From: Verrucomicrobiota bacterium
GTDB taxonomy: Bacteria > Chlamydiota > Chlamydiia > Chlamydiales > Rhabdochlamydiaceae
Length of the DNA: 42,087 nt
NCBI GenBank assembly: GCA_018239985.1
Contig: JAFEGK010000002.1
Location: forward strand, 103,966-146,052
Direction of reading: 5' to 3'
The translations under genes were made by a program, and so were the position numbers. The notes beneath the pieces were generated by a model. It was not told the DNA's origin. It ran no database searches and saw nothing but the letters and a program-made list of their open reading frames with translations. Below are positions 23,564-32,270 of the stretch, in pieces. How positions within the stretch are numbered: position 1 is the first letter of the stretch; every line of letters starts with the position of its first letter.

Positions 23564-25591
23564 GCTGCGGGTCTCTTCGTTTTCAGTGAAGAGGACGTCA
23601 TAGGTGAGGCCTAGCGAGGTGTTGTAGACCCGTTGGATGATCCCTTTCCCAAAATCTTTGTGAAAAACTAGGTCACCAATTTGATGAGTGGTGGGCGCTT
23701 CGTCGAGCTCATAGGTGGAGAAGCTTTCGGTGTGGTATTTTTTGAGGTGCTCCTGGGGGATTTCTGAAAGGAAGCGGGAGGGCTGCATGGAGCGGAGAGA
23801 GCCCCATAGGAAGCGGCTTTTAGCGGCTGTTAAGTAGAGGTGGTTTTTGGCGCGGGTCATCCCGACGTAGCAGAGGCGTCTTTCTTCTTCGAGGGCTTCA
23901 ATATTGCCGAGGGCGTTCACATGGGGAAAAATTTCTTCTTCCAGGCCGACGAGGAAGGTGACGTCAAATTCGAGCCCTTTGCCGTTGTGGATGGTCATGA
24001 GGCGCAGGGGATCGGCCTGATGTGTTTGGTCGGGGTTTGACTTGAGAAAGAGCTCCTCTAGGAAGGCTGCGAGGCCAGCCTCTGGATTCTCCTCTTCCCA
24101 TTCTATTGCTTTGGAAATCAGCTCTTCGACGTTCTCTTGACGTTCATCGGCTGTTTCTGGATCTTCTTGCAAATAGTCATAGTAGTGCATCCGCTCGATG
24201 GCCAATTCTATCATTTCGTGGATCGGGGCTCCTGTATGGATCAGATGGCGAATCGCTTCGATCATGGCGACATAGCTTTTGAGTCCTTCAGCTTGGCGGA
24301 CAGACATTTTGAGATCGGATTTGCAGGCTTGGATGAGGTCTCCATTGGAGTGTAGGCGGATTTTGGCCAATGCGGCGGGGCCGATCCCTCTTTTGGGGAT
24401 ATTGATGGTGCGAGAAAAGGAGAGGAAATCATTCCCCTCATAAGCGACTCGAAGGAGGGCGAGGAGGTCTTTGATCTCGCGTCGCATGTAGAAGGAGATG
24501 CCGCCTACGATGATGTAGGGGAGTTTCTCTTTCAGGAGGGCATCTTCGAACACGCGTGATTGGAAATGGGTCCGATAGAAGATGACGCAGCTGCTTAAGG
24601 GGATATTTTCTTTGAAGTGGTGTGAGTAGATTCTCTCTAGGACAAAGTTGACTTCATCCCGATCGCTTTCACAGAGGCAAAAACCGATTTTTTCTCCAGT
24701 TCCTCTGTCGCTCCAGAGGTTTTTCTCATAGCGGCTTTCGTTATTTTCGATCAAGCTGTTGGCAGCCTTGAGGATGTGATTGGTGCTGCGGTAATTTTGC
24801 TCAAGATTGACGATCTGGGCCCCAGGATAATCCCGTTCGAAGTTGAGGATGTTGTTGATATTGGCTCCGCGCCACGAATAGATCGATTGGTCGGGATCTC
24901 CGACGGCAAAAACGTTTTGGTGCCTTGCCGAAAGGAGCTTGAGGAGGTTGTATTGGGCTTGATTGGTATCTTGGTACTCGTCGACCAAAATGAAATTCCA
25001 CTGTTTTTGATAACGGAGAAGAATTTCGGGCTCTTGTTGAAACAGTTTGACGGTTAAAAAAAGGAGGTCGTCAAAGTCGAGGGCGTTGTAGGTTTTCAAC
25101 TTTTGCTGATAGAGGTTATAGATGTCGTTTAGAAGGGGGTCTTCTGGCTCTTGCATGTTGTTCTTGGCGTGCGAAATCCCTATCCGAAAGCTCTTTTGGA
25201 GCCCTTTTTCATCTTTGAGTTGCTTTTCTTCTAGGCACTCTTTCAACACTTTGTCACTATCCTCTTCATCGAAAATGGCAAAATGGCTCTTATAGCCAAG
25301 CGCTGTGATTGACTCACGCAAAATACGGGCCCCTAAGCTGTGAAAGGTGCAAGCGAGAATCGCGGCACCAGAAAGTTTGTGGATCCGTTGCTTCATTTCA
25401 TCGGCCGCTTTGTTGGTGAAGGTAACGGCAACGATTTCGGAGGCGGGGACTCCGAGGCTAATAAGATGTGCGATGCGGTAGGTGACGATCCGGGTTTTGC
25501 CTGATCCTGCACCGGCGATGACGAGCATCGGCCCTTCAATGTGTTCGGCAGCCTTGAGTTGCTGGGGATTAAGATGTTCCTTGAGTTGCAT
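23528..25591 (-). CDS. uvrD: UvrD/PcrA-family DNA helicase
   Basis: A superfamily 1A 3'-5' helicase of 687 residues. Visible motifs are the Q-motif LNPQQLKAAE (7-16), Walker A AGAGSGKT (26-33), TFTNKAA, DEYQDTN (motif II), GDPDQSIYSWRGA (motif III), EQNYRST (motif IV), TIHNGKGLEFD (motif V) and EERRLCYVGMTRAK (motif VI). It unwinds DNA in nucleotide-excision and mismatch repair. The C-terminal region ends in a short Tudor-like strand segment (GDLVFHKDFGKGIIQ), as in PcrA/UvrD proteins. Rep is the alternative within the same family. There is no clear ribosome site at the ATG. It is divergent from the cNMP-binding gene, with 62 bp between the start codons. Confidence 0.93.
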   Translation of the reverse strand: MQLKEHLNPQQLKAAEHIEGPMLVIAGAGSGKTRIVTYRIAHLISLGVPASEIVAVTFTNKAADEMKQRIHKLSGAAILACTFHSLGARILRESITALGYKSHFAIFDEEDSDKVLKECLEEKQLKDEKGLQKSFRIGISHAKNNMQEPEDPLLNDIYNLYQQKLKTYNALDFDDLLFLTVKLFQQEPEILLRYQKQWNFILVDEYQDTNQAQYNLLKLLSARHQNVFAVGDPDQSIYSWRGANINNILNFERDYPGAQIVNLEQNYRSTNHILKAANSLIENNESRYEKNLWSDRGTGEKIGFCLCESDRDEVNFVLERIYSHHFKENIPLSSCVIFYRTHFQSRVFEDALLKEKLPYIIVGGISFYMRREIKDLLALLRVAYEGNDFLSFSRTINIPKRGIGPAALAKIRLHSNGDLIQACKSDLKMSVRQAEGLKSYVAMIEAIRHLIHTGAPIHEMIELAIERMHYYDYLQEDPETADERQENVEELISKAIEWEEENPEAGLAAFLEELFLKSNPDQTHQADPLRLMTIHNGKGLEFDVTFLVGLEEEIFPHVNALGNIEALEEERRLCYVGMTRAKNHLYLTAAKSRFLWGSLRSMQPSRFLSEIPQEHLKKYHTESFSTYELDEAPTTHQIGDLVFHKDFGKGIIQRVYNTSLGLTYDVLFTENEETRSLVAKYAKLAKF

Positions 25592-25617
25592 AGCTATAAG
25601 AATAACGTAATATTGTA

Positions 25618-25646
25618 TTGACTGGCAGTGAAAAAATATTTATAAC
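25618..25646 (+). promoter_or_regulatory. Consensus promoter placing the start site at the ATG
   Basis: TTGACT (25618-25623), exactly 17 nt, then TATAAC (25641-25646). The ATG at 25654 begins 8 nt after the -10 box, where the first transcribed base is expected, so the mRNA would be leaderless or nearly so. There is no ribosome site between the -10 box and the ATG. Confidence 0.65.
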
Positions 25647-25653
25647 CCGTCTT

Positions 25654-26094
25654 ATGGATACCTTTGAAAAAATGCTCTTTATTAAATCGCTTCCTCTGTT
25701 CAAATACATTAAGGATGACATCCTAGTTTCGATTGCATCTGTCCTTGAGGAGCAGATTGCGGGGCCTGGGGAGCTCATCATCCAAAAGGGGGCCCTTGGA
25801 TCGGTGATGTTTATGATTGTCGAAGGGAAAGTTAAAGTTCACGATGAGGGGCGGGTGCTCAAAGAAATAGGCCCTCATGAGGTCTTCGGCGAACTCGCAG
25901 CTCTTTCCCCAGAAAAAAGGATTGCTTCTGTCACTGCCCTCGAGGAGACTTTTCTCTTAAAAATCGATAATATGGCGCTCTATGATTTAATGGAAATGCA
26001 GATCGATCTGGCTAAAGGGATTATCCATGTTCTTTGCCAAAGAACCCGCTCAATCGCAAGCGATCTAAATAAAGCTCTCGATTCGCATGGATAA
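25654..26094 (+). CDS. Cyclic-nucleotide-binding-domain protein
   Basis: The 146-residue protein is a single cNMP-binding domain. Residues 10-30 form the entry helices, 39-70 the beta roll (PGELIIQKGALGS, MFMIVEGKVKV), and 78-95 the phosphate-binding cassette FGELAALSPEKRIASVTA. The cassette retains the Gly-Glu pair and the Arg used to bind the cyclic phosphate, so ligand binding is plausible. There is no helix-turn-helix, so it is not a Crp-type regulator. The start at 25654 follows from the promoter geometry; an upstream in-frame TTG at 25618 lies inside the -35 box. The gene overlaps the NTT/HEAT gene by 8 bp, and in other bacteria cNMP domains occur fused to NTT transporters. The likely role is control of, or complex formation with, that neighbour. 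Confidence 0.82.
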   Translation: MDTFEKMLFIKSLPLFKYIKDDILVSIASVLEEQIAGPGELIIQKGALGSVMFMIVEGKVKVHDEGRVLKEIGPHEVFGELAALSPEKRIASVTALEETFLLKIDNMALYDLMEMQIDLAKGIIHVLCQRTRSIASDLNKALDSHG

Positions 26095-28810
26095 GAATAA
26101 ATTTCTTAGATTGATCCAAGTAAAGCCGAAAGAGGCAAAAATTGTCTTTTTATCGTTTGTCTTTGCGTTTTGCATAGGAGCGGTTCAAAATATTCTCTTC
26201 AGCATACCATTGGCTATGTTTTTAAGCCGCTATAGCAGCTCTTACCTCCCTCAGGTCTATATTGCGACAGGAATTGCAACTTTTTTCGTCGGGCTGGCAT
26301 TTGGATATTTGGAAAAGAAGGCTTCCGTTTTTTATGTGCTCGCGCTTCCAATTGCTATCTTTTCTGCCACTTTGTATCTCTTCTGGGGCTTGCTCCATCT
26401 CTTTTCTAACCCGCTGATCTTTATCTCGCTACTCATTTTGTCTTTGTTGATTGCTTCGTTGATTATCAGTATCGTGATGCTCTTAATCAATCAGCTTTTT
26501 ACGTTTCAGCAAAGTAAGCGGATATATGGATTAATCTTTGGCGGGATCGCTCTCGGCGGGGTGGCAATCGGATTTGGGATGGAGTTTCTCATCCGAACCA
26601 TCGGCTCAAATCAGATCATTTTGCTCGCGGCGTTGCTTCTTACATTCGCATTTTTAATGGAGTTTCCGATTAGAAAAAATTCTTCTGGTCGGTTGCTTGA
26701 GGTAGAGGGAGAGGCGAGTACTACAAAAGCTTCTTGGAAGAGTTTTAAAAATAAAAAATACATCTTACAAGTTTTCCTGTTTACGATTTTTGTCTTTTTT
26801 ATCTATTACGCTTTCGATCTGTTATTTAATACCGCCGTGCAACAACGGTATCCTGCTCAAGATGAAATGGCGGTCTTTTTCGGGATAATTTTTGCGGTTT
26901 ATGATATCGCCTCGCTACTGGCTGCATTTGTGATCGCGACGTGGATCCTTTCTCGCTTTGGTCTCATTTTCGCATTGATTTCTTGGCCCCTAGGACTCAC
27001 TATCATGCTTAGCGCTGTGTTGGCCATTCATGCTATCCCCGCGGTTGCTGGGATGGGATTTTCGATCATTATTGCCGCCGCTGTATTCGATGTGATGTTT
27101 CGTGAGGCTATTATGGAACAATCAATTCTACTTCTTTTTCAACCCCTAAGGCCTGTTCCTAGAGCTTGGGCGCAGCTTAAAAATGAGACGATTATCACAC
27201 CTATTGCAACTGCAGTTATCGGTGCTATTTTAATGGTTGTCGAAAAATATTTTGGGATCGCTTTGTCGGTCATGTCATTGATGATTATCGGATTGTGCAT
27301 TTGCGGAACGGCTCTTGTCCTTTTAGTGCTGAGAAAGGGGTATTTAAAACTATTGATGGAGTCTCTGTCCAAAAGAGTCATTTCCAATCCCCAATTTACA
27401 AGGCTGACAAAGGACAGCCTTAATGTTCTCAGAAGCCACTTGCAGAGCATTTATCCGGAAGAGGCCATCTACGTGCTTGGGACAATCGAAAAGGTCGACT
27501 CAGGTGAGTTTCAAAAGATGCTGGGACAATCGTTAGATAGCCAGCTTGAGCAGGTGCGTATCTATTCGCTAAGCAAAATCGAGCAGAAAAGGATGAAGGG
27601 ATTTGAGGGGAGGCTCAGCGGCATTTGTCAAACTGAGAAATCTCCAGCGGTATTGGGGGCTGCGTTGGTTGCGCTGGCATCGACAACAGATTTAGAAAAA
27701 TATGCTTGGTTTAAGCAGTATCTACATGACCCCAATTTAGAAGTCGTCCAGGCTTGTTTGACTGCCCTTATCCGCTATGGTTCACAAGAGAAGAAAAATG
27801 AAGCGATGCAGATACTCAAGGAAAAGGCCAAATCAGCTCGTAAAGATGAGAGAGTAATGGTGGCTCAAGTACTAAAATCTGCGGTCACCCCGGGTAAAGC
27901 AGAGATTCTTTCAGATCTTCTACAAGACTCCAACGTTGAAGTAAGAGATGTTGCTGTGCAAGCGGCGATGCATCTTTCAGATTCAAGACTCTATCACTTA
28001 CTAATCCAAAATTTAGAAATTCCCCATCTGCACGATTCTGCTATGCAAACTCTCAGCTCTTTTGGAAAGGGGATTTTCGACTATATCGTCAAAGAATTTG
28101 ATCAGTACTCTACTCAGTTGCAAATCCATTTGGTTACCATTCTTGGATTTATCAAAGGAGCCAAACCAATCGAATTTTTAGAGAAGCTTCTTCCGACAGC
28201 CAATCGGAGGTTGCTGCATGCAACGTTGCAATCGTTAAAAAGACTCTCCTATAAAGCTACCGATGAGGAAATGATTCAAAGGTTAATTGAGAGTGAAAAT
28301 GAGAATATTCTTTTTCTCAAGGAGATGATCATCCCGTTGCATTTTGAAAAGATGAAAATCCTTCACGATTTTCTTTGCCGCGAAATTGAACTTTCTCAGG
28401 AGTGCTGCTTTTTCTTGCTAGCTTTTGTTTATCCCGATGAGGCGATCATGCAGGCTAAGCTTGGACTTTCTCTAGATGATGAGGAGACCAATAGCAATGC
28501 GGTCGAGCTACTTTTGCAAACAATTGAAATGAAGGACCAGAGACTGCTCATTGATCAGTTAAATTACTTCCCCTATAAACAAGAAGGTGAAAGTGCTTCT
28601 AACGAAGTCGAGATTAAGGATCTCTTATTGAAGGTTAGAGACTATACAGCCAATTGTTTTATTCCTGCGCTTCCGGCCGCTGTCATCTATGAAATTGGGA
28701 TCTTGAAGTTAAAGAGCATGATGGATGTAGTAGTCAAGCAAGAGTTGAAGGGCGACACTCTCATGCAAGAGATTCAGCCTTTAAGTCTAAAAAAATTAGA
28801 GACAGCTTAG
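26087..28810 (+). CDS. NTT/MFS-like membrane protein fused to HEAT repeats
   Basis: The 907-residue protein has two parts. Residues 1-430 hold about 12 hydrophobic segments and open with a sequence (KPKEAKIVFLSF, then SIPLAMFLSRYSSSYLPQVYI) typical of the nucleotide-transporter (AAA/NTT) fold. Residues about 440-740 are helical HEAT-type repeats, for instance the PAVLGAALVAL and NVEVRDVAVQAAMHL units. The last 160 residues are also helical. Classical chlamydial NTTs exchange ATP/ADP or import nucleotides and end without HEAT repeats. Transport of nucleotides by this protein is therefore uncertain; a sensory or scaffolding role is possible. Translation probably couples to the cNMP-binding gene (8-bp overlap, no ribosome site). 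The 3' end overlaps the agmatinase gene by 15 bp. Confidence 0.75.
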   Translation: MDKNKFLRLIQVKPKEAKIVFLSFVFAFCIGAVQNILFSIPLAMFLSRYSSSYLPQVYIATGIATFFVGLAFGYLEKKASVFYVLALPIAIFSATLYLFWGLLHLFSNPLIFISLLILSLLIASLIISIVMLLINQLFTFQQSKRIYGLIFGGIALGGVAIGFGMEFLIRTIGSNQIILLAALLLTFAFLMEFPIRKNSSGRLLEVEGEASTTKASWKSFKNKKYILQVFLFTIFVFFIYYAFDLLFNTAVQQRYPAQDEMAVFFGIIFAVYDIASLLAAFVIATWILSRFGLIFALISWPLGLTIMLSAVLAIHAIPAVAGMGFSIIIAAAVFDVMFREAIMEQSILLLFQPLRPVPRAWAQLKNETIITPIATAVIGAILMVVEKYFGIALSVMSLMIIGLCICGTALVLLVLRKGYLKLLMESLSKRVISNPQFTRLTKDSLNVLRSHLQSIYPEEAIYVLGTIEKVDSGEFQKMLGQSLDSQLEQVRIYSLSKIEQKRMKGFEGRLSGICQTEKSPAVLGAALVALASTTDLEKYAWFKQYLHDPNLEVVQACLTALIRYGSQEKKNEAMQILKEKAKSARKDERVMVAQVLKSAVTPGKAEILSDLLQDSNVEVRDVAVQAAMHLSDSRLYHLLIQNLEIPHLHDSAMQTLSSFGKGIFDYIVKEFDQYSTQLQIHLVTILGFIKGAKPIEFLEKLLPTANRRLLHATLQSLKRLSYKATDEEMIQRLIESENENILFLKEMIIPLHFEKMKILHDFLCREIELSQECCFFLLAFVYPDEAIMQAKLGLSLDDEETNSNAVELLLQTIEMKDQRLLIDQLNYFPYKQEGESASNEVEIKDLLLKVRDYTANCFIPALPAAVIYEIGILKLKSMMDVVVKQELKGDTLMQEIQPLSLKKLETA

Positions 28811-29647
28811 CATTTTATAGACTAACTTCGCTGCAAGGTAATCGGGGGCTGACAGTCCCTTAATGGGACAGAGTTCCATCACATCGAAGCCGATGATCTG
28901 TTTGCTTTCGGCCACCTTCCTGAGTAATCGGATTGCCTGATCCCAAAATAGTCCGCCAGGCTCTGGCGTTCCGGTTGAAGGCATTAGAGAGGAGTCGAAT
29001 GCGTCTAAATCAAAGGTGATGTAGACTTGCTCTCCTAGACTTTTGATTATTCGGTCAATCCAGTCATTTTGAAGATCATGGGCGAAAAAGGTGTGTGGAC
29101 GATCTAGCAGGGGCAGCTCTTCTGCGCTCATACTCCGAATGCCCACTGAGACGATATGAGACACTTGCTTGATCTCTTTGACCCGCGCCATGGCACTGGC
29201 GTGGCTTAAAGGGTTACCCGCATATGTGGGGATCAAATCGGCATGGGCATCGATTTGGAGCACAGTAATGGAGTCGTGAAATTCGGCGTGCGCCTTGACA
29301 AGAGCCGGTGTAATGGAATGTTCTCCTCCAATTCCAATGATAAACTTCCCTTCTTTTAAAAACTGACGGGCGGTTTCATAAGTACGGGTGAGCATTTGAG
29401 CAGAATTTGAGGCCTTGATTGGTTTTGCGGTATGGATCCCCTTTTCATAGGGTTCTTCTTGAGTTTCAATATCATAGAATTCGAGATTCCGGGAGGCTTC
29501 GATGAGTGCGGCAGGCCCCTTGGATGTACCGGCTTGATAAGTTGTCGTTTGATCAAACGGGATTGGGAGAATGACGATTTTGGCAAGTTCTGGAGGGGTT
29601 TGGATGCCCAAATAGACTCCTTTCTTTCCACGACACTGTTTGTCCAT
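28796..29647 (-). CDS. speB: Agmatinase (ureohydrolase family)
   Basis: The 283-residue protein of the arginase/agmatinase family hydrolyses agmatine to putrescine and urea. The binuclear manganese ligands are visible: His110 in GIGGEHS, Asp133-x-His135-x-Asp137 in QIDAHADL, and the DLDAFD segment near residue 217. The N-terminal part has the family's PIPFDQTTTYQAGTSKGP loop, which is typical of agmatinases rather than arginases. AAGGGG precedes the ATG. It is divergent from speA with only 57 bp between start codons, so both enzymes of the route are probably driven from one intergenic region. Formiminoglutamase or proclavaminate amidinohydrolase are less likely alternatives given the speA neighbour. 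Confidence 0.9.
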   Translation of the reverse strand: MDKQCRGKKGVYLGIQTPPELAKIVILPIPFDQTTTYQAGTSKGPAALIEASRNLEFYDIETQEEPYEKGIHTAKPIKASNSAQMLTRTYETARQFLKEGKFIIGIGGEHSITPALVKAHAEFHDSITVLQIDAHADLIPTYAGNPLSHASAMARVKEIKQVSHIVSVGIRSMSAEELPLLDRPHTFFAHDLQNDWIDRIIKSLGEQVYITFDLDAFDSSLMPSTGTPEPGGLFWDQAIRLLRKVAESKQIIGFDVMELCPIKGLSAPDYLAAKLVYKMLSCL

Positions 29648-29704
29648 AATATTCCCCTTATTATTTTATATACACGAAATGTAATTAGATGTTAATAAAT
29701 AAAT

Positions 29705-31297
29705 ATGAACAAACATGTTAATAAAAACAAAAAAATGTACCGAATTGCCCATTGGGGAAAGGACTATTTCGATATCAACAAAAAAGGGCATATCGTAGTT
29801 TATCCAGGTCAAAAGGAGAAAGGGTTAGATCTCTATAATCTTGTCCAATCTCTTCATTCTCAAGGGGTTTCCGCTCCTCTTGTCATCCGCTTTGATGGGA
29901 TTTTAAAAGATCGAGTAGAGAAAATCTGCTCCTCTTTCCATGCTGCTATCGATGCTTGCGGATACCGCAACGTCTATCAGCCGATCTATCCAATTAAAGT
30001 GAATCCTAAAAAACACATCGTCGAGACTATTCAAAAAGCAGGAAAAAAATATGGGGTCGGGCTCGAGGTTGGGAGCAAGGGTGAGCTTTTGGCTTCATTC
30101 AATTTTCGGCAGATCAAGGGATCGCTTATCCTATGTAACGGGTTCAAGGACGAAGAATATATCGAATTGGCCCTACTGGCCGAGAAACTCGGTCACCGAT
30201 GCATCATTATCGTGGAACAAGCTGAGGAACTGGAGCTTATCCGCAAAATTGCCAAAAAGCATCGGATTGAACCAGAGGTCGGTTTCAGGATGAAGTTGCA
30301 CGCTCAAGGAAGCGGCAGGTGGAAATCATCAGGAGGAGATCACTCTAAATTTGGCCTAACAGCAACTGAAATCGAAAAAGGATTGGCAAAATTAAAGAAG
30401 TGGGGCAAAACCGATTGGCTCAAACTATTTCACTTCCACATTGGTAGCCAAATCACCAGTTTAAGTTCGATTCAAAAAGGGCTCCATGAAGGTGCCAAAA
30501 TGTATGTCCATTTAGCAAAAGAATGTCCATCATTGCATTATTTTGATATTGGCGGAGGACTTGCTGTCGATTATCAAGGGACAGAAACTAGTGCAAATTT
30601 TTCGGTCAATTATCAGCTTCACGAATATGCGAAAACGGTGATTTCTATAGTTGGCTCTTGCTGTGATAAGCATGGGATTGCTCACCCAGTGATCTTGAGT
30701 GAGTCGGGCCGAGCGATGGTAGCCCATCATTCGATTTTAATTGCTGAAATTCTCAGTTCCTCAGAGAACGATCTCTATTTTTGCAACTTTTCCATTTTTC
30801 AATCGCTACCTGATTCTTGGGCGATCGGCCAAATCTTTCCGGTGCTGCCTATCTGCAGACTTAATGAAGAGCCGAATAAACAGGTGAAAATCGTCGATCT
30901 GACTTGTGATAGCGATGGTAAGCTCGATCACTTTATTCAGGACGAAAAACCGTCCGATTTTCTTGCGCTCCATCAGCTGGATTCGCGGCCCTACTACATC
31001 GGGGTCTTTCTCGCAGGGGCCTATCAGGAAATTCTCGGCGCCCGTCATAACCTCTTTGGGAACACCAACGCTGTCCACATCGATCTTAACCAAAAGGGTG
31101 AGTGGCAAATCACTAATGAAATTTCAAGCGATAACATCAAAGAAATGCTCCGTTCGATCCAATGTGATCCACAGGCACTCATTGACCGGATTTCTACAGC
31201 ACGAAGCATTTCGAAGAAGGAATCGGCAAAATTAAAGCGGCATTTTAAAAATGCACTAAATGGACACACCTACTTGAAGGCCCGATATGAGCATTAA
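29705..31297 (+). CDS. speA: Biosynthetic arginine decarboxylase
   Basis: A PLP-dependent fold III decarboxylase converting arginine to agmatine. At 530 residues it is shorter than Escherichia coli SpeA (658). Lys98 in QPIYPIKVNP is the PLP lysine. VGLEVGSKGEL, HFHIGSQ, DIGGGLAVDY and LSESGRAM line the active site, and CDSDGKLD supplies the second-subunit Cys and Asp. The missing length is mostly in the C-terminal part, so it could form a different oligomer. No ribosome site precedes the ATG at 29705; Met11 is an alternative. The stop overlaps the DHS-like gene by 11 bp. With the adjacent agmatinase it makes putrescine without ornithine. It is distinct from the pyruvoyl-type arginine decarboxylase of Chlamydia. 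Confidence 0.92.
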   Translation: MNKHVNKNKKMYRIAHWGKDYFDINKKGHIVVYPGQKEKGLDLYNLVQSLHSQGVSAPLVIRFDGILKDRVEKICSSFHAAIDACGYRNVYQPIYPIKVNPKKHIVETIQKAGKKYGVGLEVGSKGELLASFNFRQIKGSLILCNGFKDEEYIELALLAEKLGHRCIIIVEQAEELELIRKIAKKHRIEPEVGFRMKLHAQGSGRWKSSGGDHSKFGLTATEIEKGLAKLKKWGKTDWLKLFHFHIGSQITSLSSIQKGLHEGAKMYVHLAKECPSLHYFDIGGGLAVDYQGTETSANFSVNYQLHEYAKTVISIVGSCCDKHGIAHPVILSESGRAMVAHHSILIAEILSSSENDLYFCNFSIFQSLPDSWAIGQIFPVLPICRLNEEPNKQVKIVDLTCDSDGKLDHFIQDEKPSDFLALHQLDSRPYYIGVFLAGAYQEILGARHNLFGNTNAVHIDLNQKGEWQITNEISSDNIKEMLRSIQCDPQALIDRISTARSISKKESAKLKRHFKNALNGHTYLKARYEH

Positions 31298-32252
31298 AAA
31301 ATTCATGCAAAAAAACTACAAACATTTCAACGCAGCAACCTGTGTTGCTGCTGCCGAAGGGTATGTGAATCATCTTAAAGCCGGAGGGAAAATGCTCGTT
31401 ACGCTTGGTGGAGCGATGAGCACAGCAGAACTGGGGATCTCCCTTGCAGAAATGATCAGACAAGACAAAGTGCATGCGATTTGTTGCACTGGAGCAAATC
31501 TAGAGGAAGATCTTTATAATCTCATCGCCCATTCCCACTATCGCCATCTACCAAATTACCGCTTTCTCACAAAAAAACAAGAGCAAGATCTTCATGATGC
31601 CAACTTGCCCCGAGTGACCGACACATGCATCCCTGAAGAAGAGGCGATGCGTCGATTTGAAAAAAAACTACTCAAACTCTGGAAAAAAGCTGAAGAAGAA
31701 AATCGGCGGTATTTCCCCTATGAGTATCTCTATCAGCTCATCGCAAGTAAAGAACTTGAGCCCTCTTTTGAGACCGATCCAAAAAATTCGTGGTTGCTGG
31801 CTGCATATGAAAAAAATCTTCCGATTTTCGTCCCAGGTTGGGAAGACTCGACTACGGGCAACTGCTTTGTCTCCTATGTAGTCAAAAAAGAACTCAAGCG
31901 ATTCGACACAGTGAAATCAGGACTTGAGCTGATGGCCGCTGTCATCGAGTGGTATGAAGAGATCTCTGCCGATGCTTCCATCGGCTTTTTCCAAATCGCA
32001 GGGGGAATTTCGGGCGATTTTCCCATCTGCGTTGTACCCCTAATCAATAAAGACTTGCACAAAGAGGCGCCTCTCTGGGGCTATTTCTGTCAAATTAGCG
32101 ATAGCACTACCTCCTACGGCTCCTATAGCGGCGCCGTCCCCAATGAGAAAATCACCTGGGGCAAGTTAGGAGTCGAGACGCCGAGTTTCGTCATCGAATC
32201 GGACGCGACCATTGTTGCGCCCCTGCTCTTTCACTATATTTTAGAGTCGTAA
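31287..32252 (+). CDS. Deoxyhypusine-synthase-like (probable homospermidine synthase type) enzyme
   Basis: The 321-residue protein belongs to the DHS family. The NAD-site segment LVTLGGAMSTAELG and the TGANLEEDLYN segment are conserved. The catalytic Lys is residue 293 in the ITWGKLG motif, which aligns with the active Lys of eukaryotic DHS. DHS moves a 4-aminobutyl group from spermidine to an acceptor. Bacteria lack eIF5A, and bacterial relatives are known to act as homospermidine synthases using putrescine, which fits the speA-speB neighbours. The exact substrate is an inference. GAAGG precedes the ATG, and the gene overlaps speA by 11 bp, so it is translationally coupled. No S-adenosylmethionine decarboxylase is visible in the window, which this route would not need. 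Confidence 0.82.
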   Translation: MSIKKFMQKNYKHFNAATCVAAAEGYVNHLKAGGKMLVTLGGAMSTAELGISLAEMIRQDKVHAICCTGANLEEDLYNLIAHSHYRHLPNYRFLTKKQEQDLHDANLPRVTDTCIPEEEAMRRFEKKLLKLWKKAEEENRRYFPYEYLYQLIASKELEPSFETDPKNSWLLAAYEKNLPIFVPGWEDSTTGNCFVSYVVKKELKRFDTVKSGLELMAAVIEWYEEISADASIGFFQIAGGISGDFPICVVPLINKDLHKEAPLWGYFCQISDSTTSYGSYSGAVPNEKITWGKLGVETPSFVIESDATIVAPLLFHYILES

Positions 32253-32270
32253 GAAGTTAACAGCTTCTTA
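32250..32270. terminator. Bidirectional hairpin holding both stop codons
   Basis: TAAGAAG (32250-32256) and CTTCTTA (32264-32270) form a perfect 7-bp stem around a 7-nt loop. The TAA of the DHS-like gene is at 32250-32252 and the TAA of the aldehyde dehydrogenase gene, on the other strand, is at 32268-32270, so both stops lie in the stem. The stem has no T tract of length. Confidence 0.5.

Noticed and set aside
31287-32252. Reading the DHS-like gene as a true deoxyhypusine synthase
   Set aside because: Bacteria have no eIF5A substrate, and the gene sits with polyamine genes, so a polyamine-forming role is more likely.
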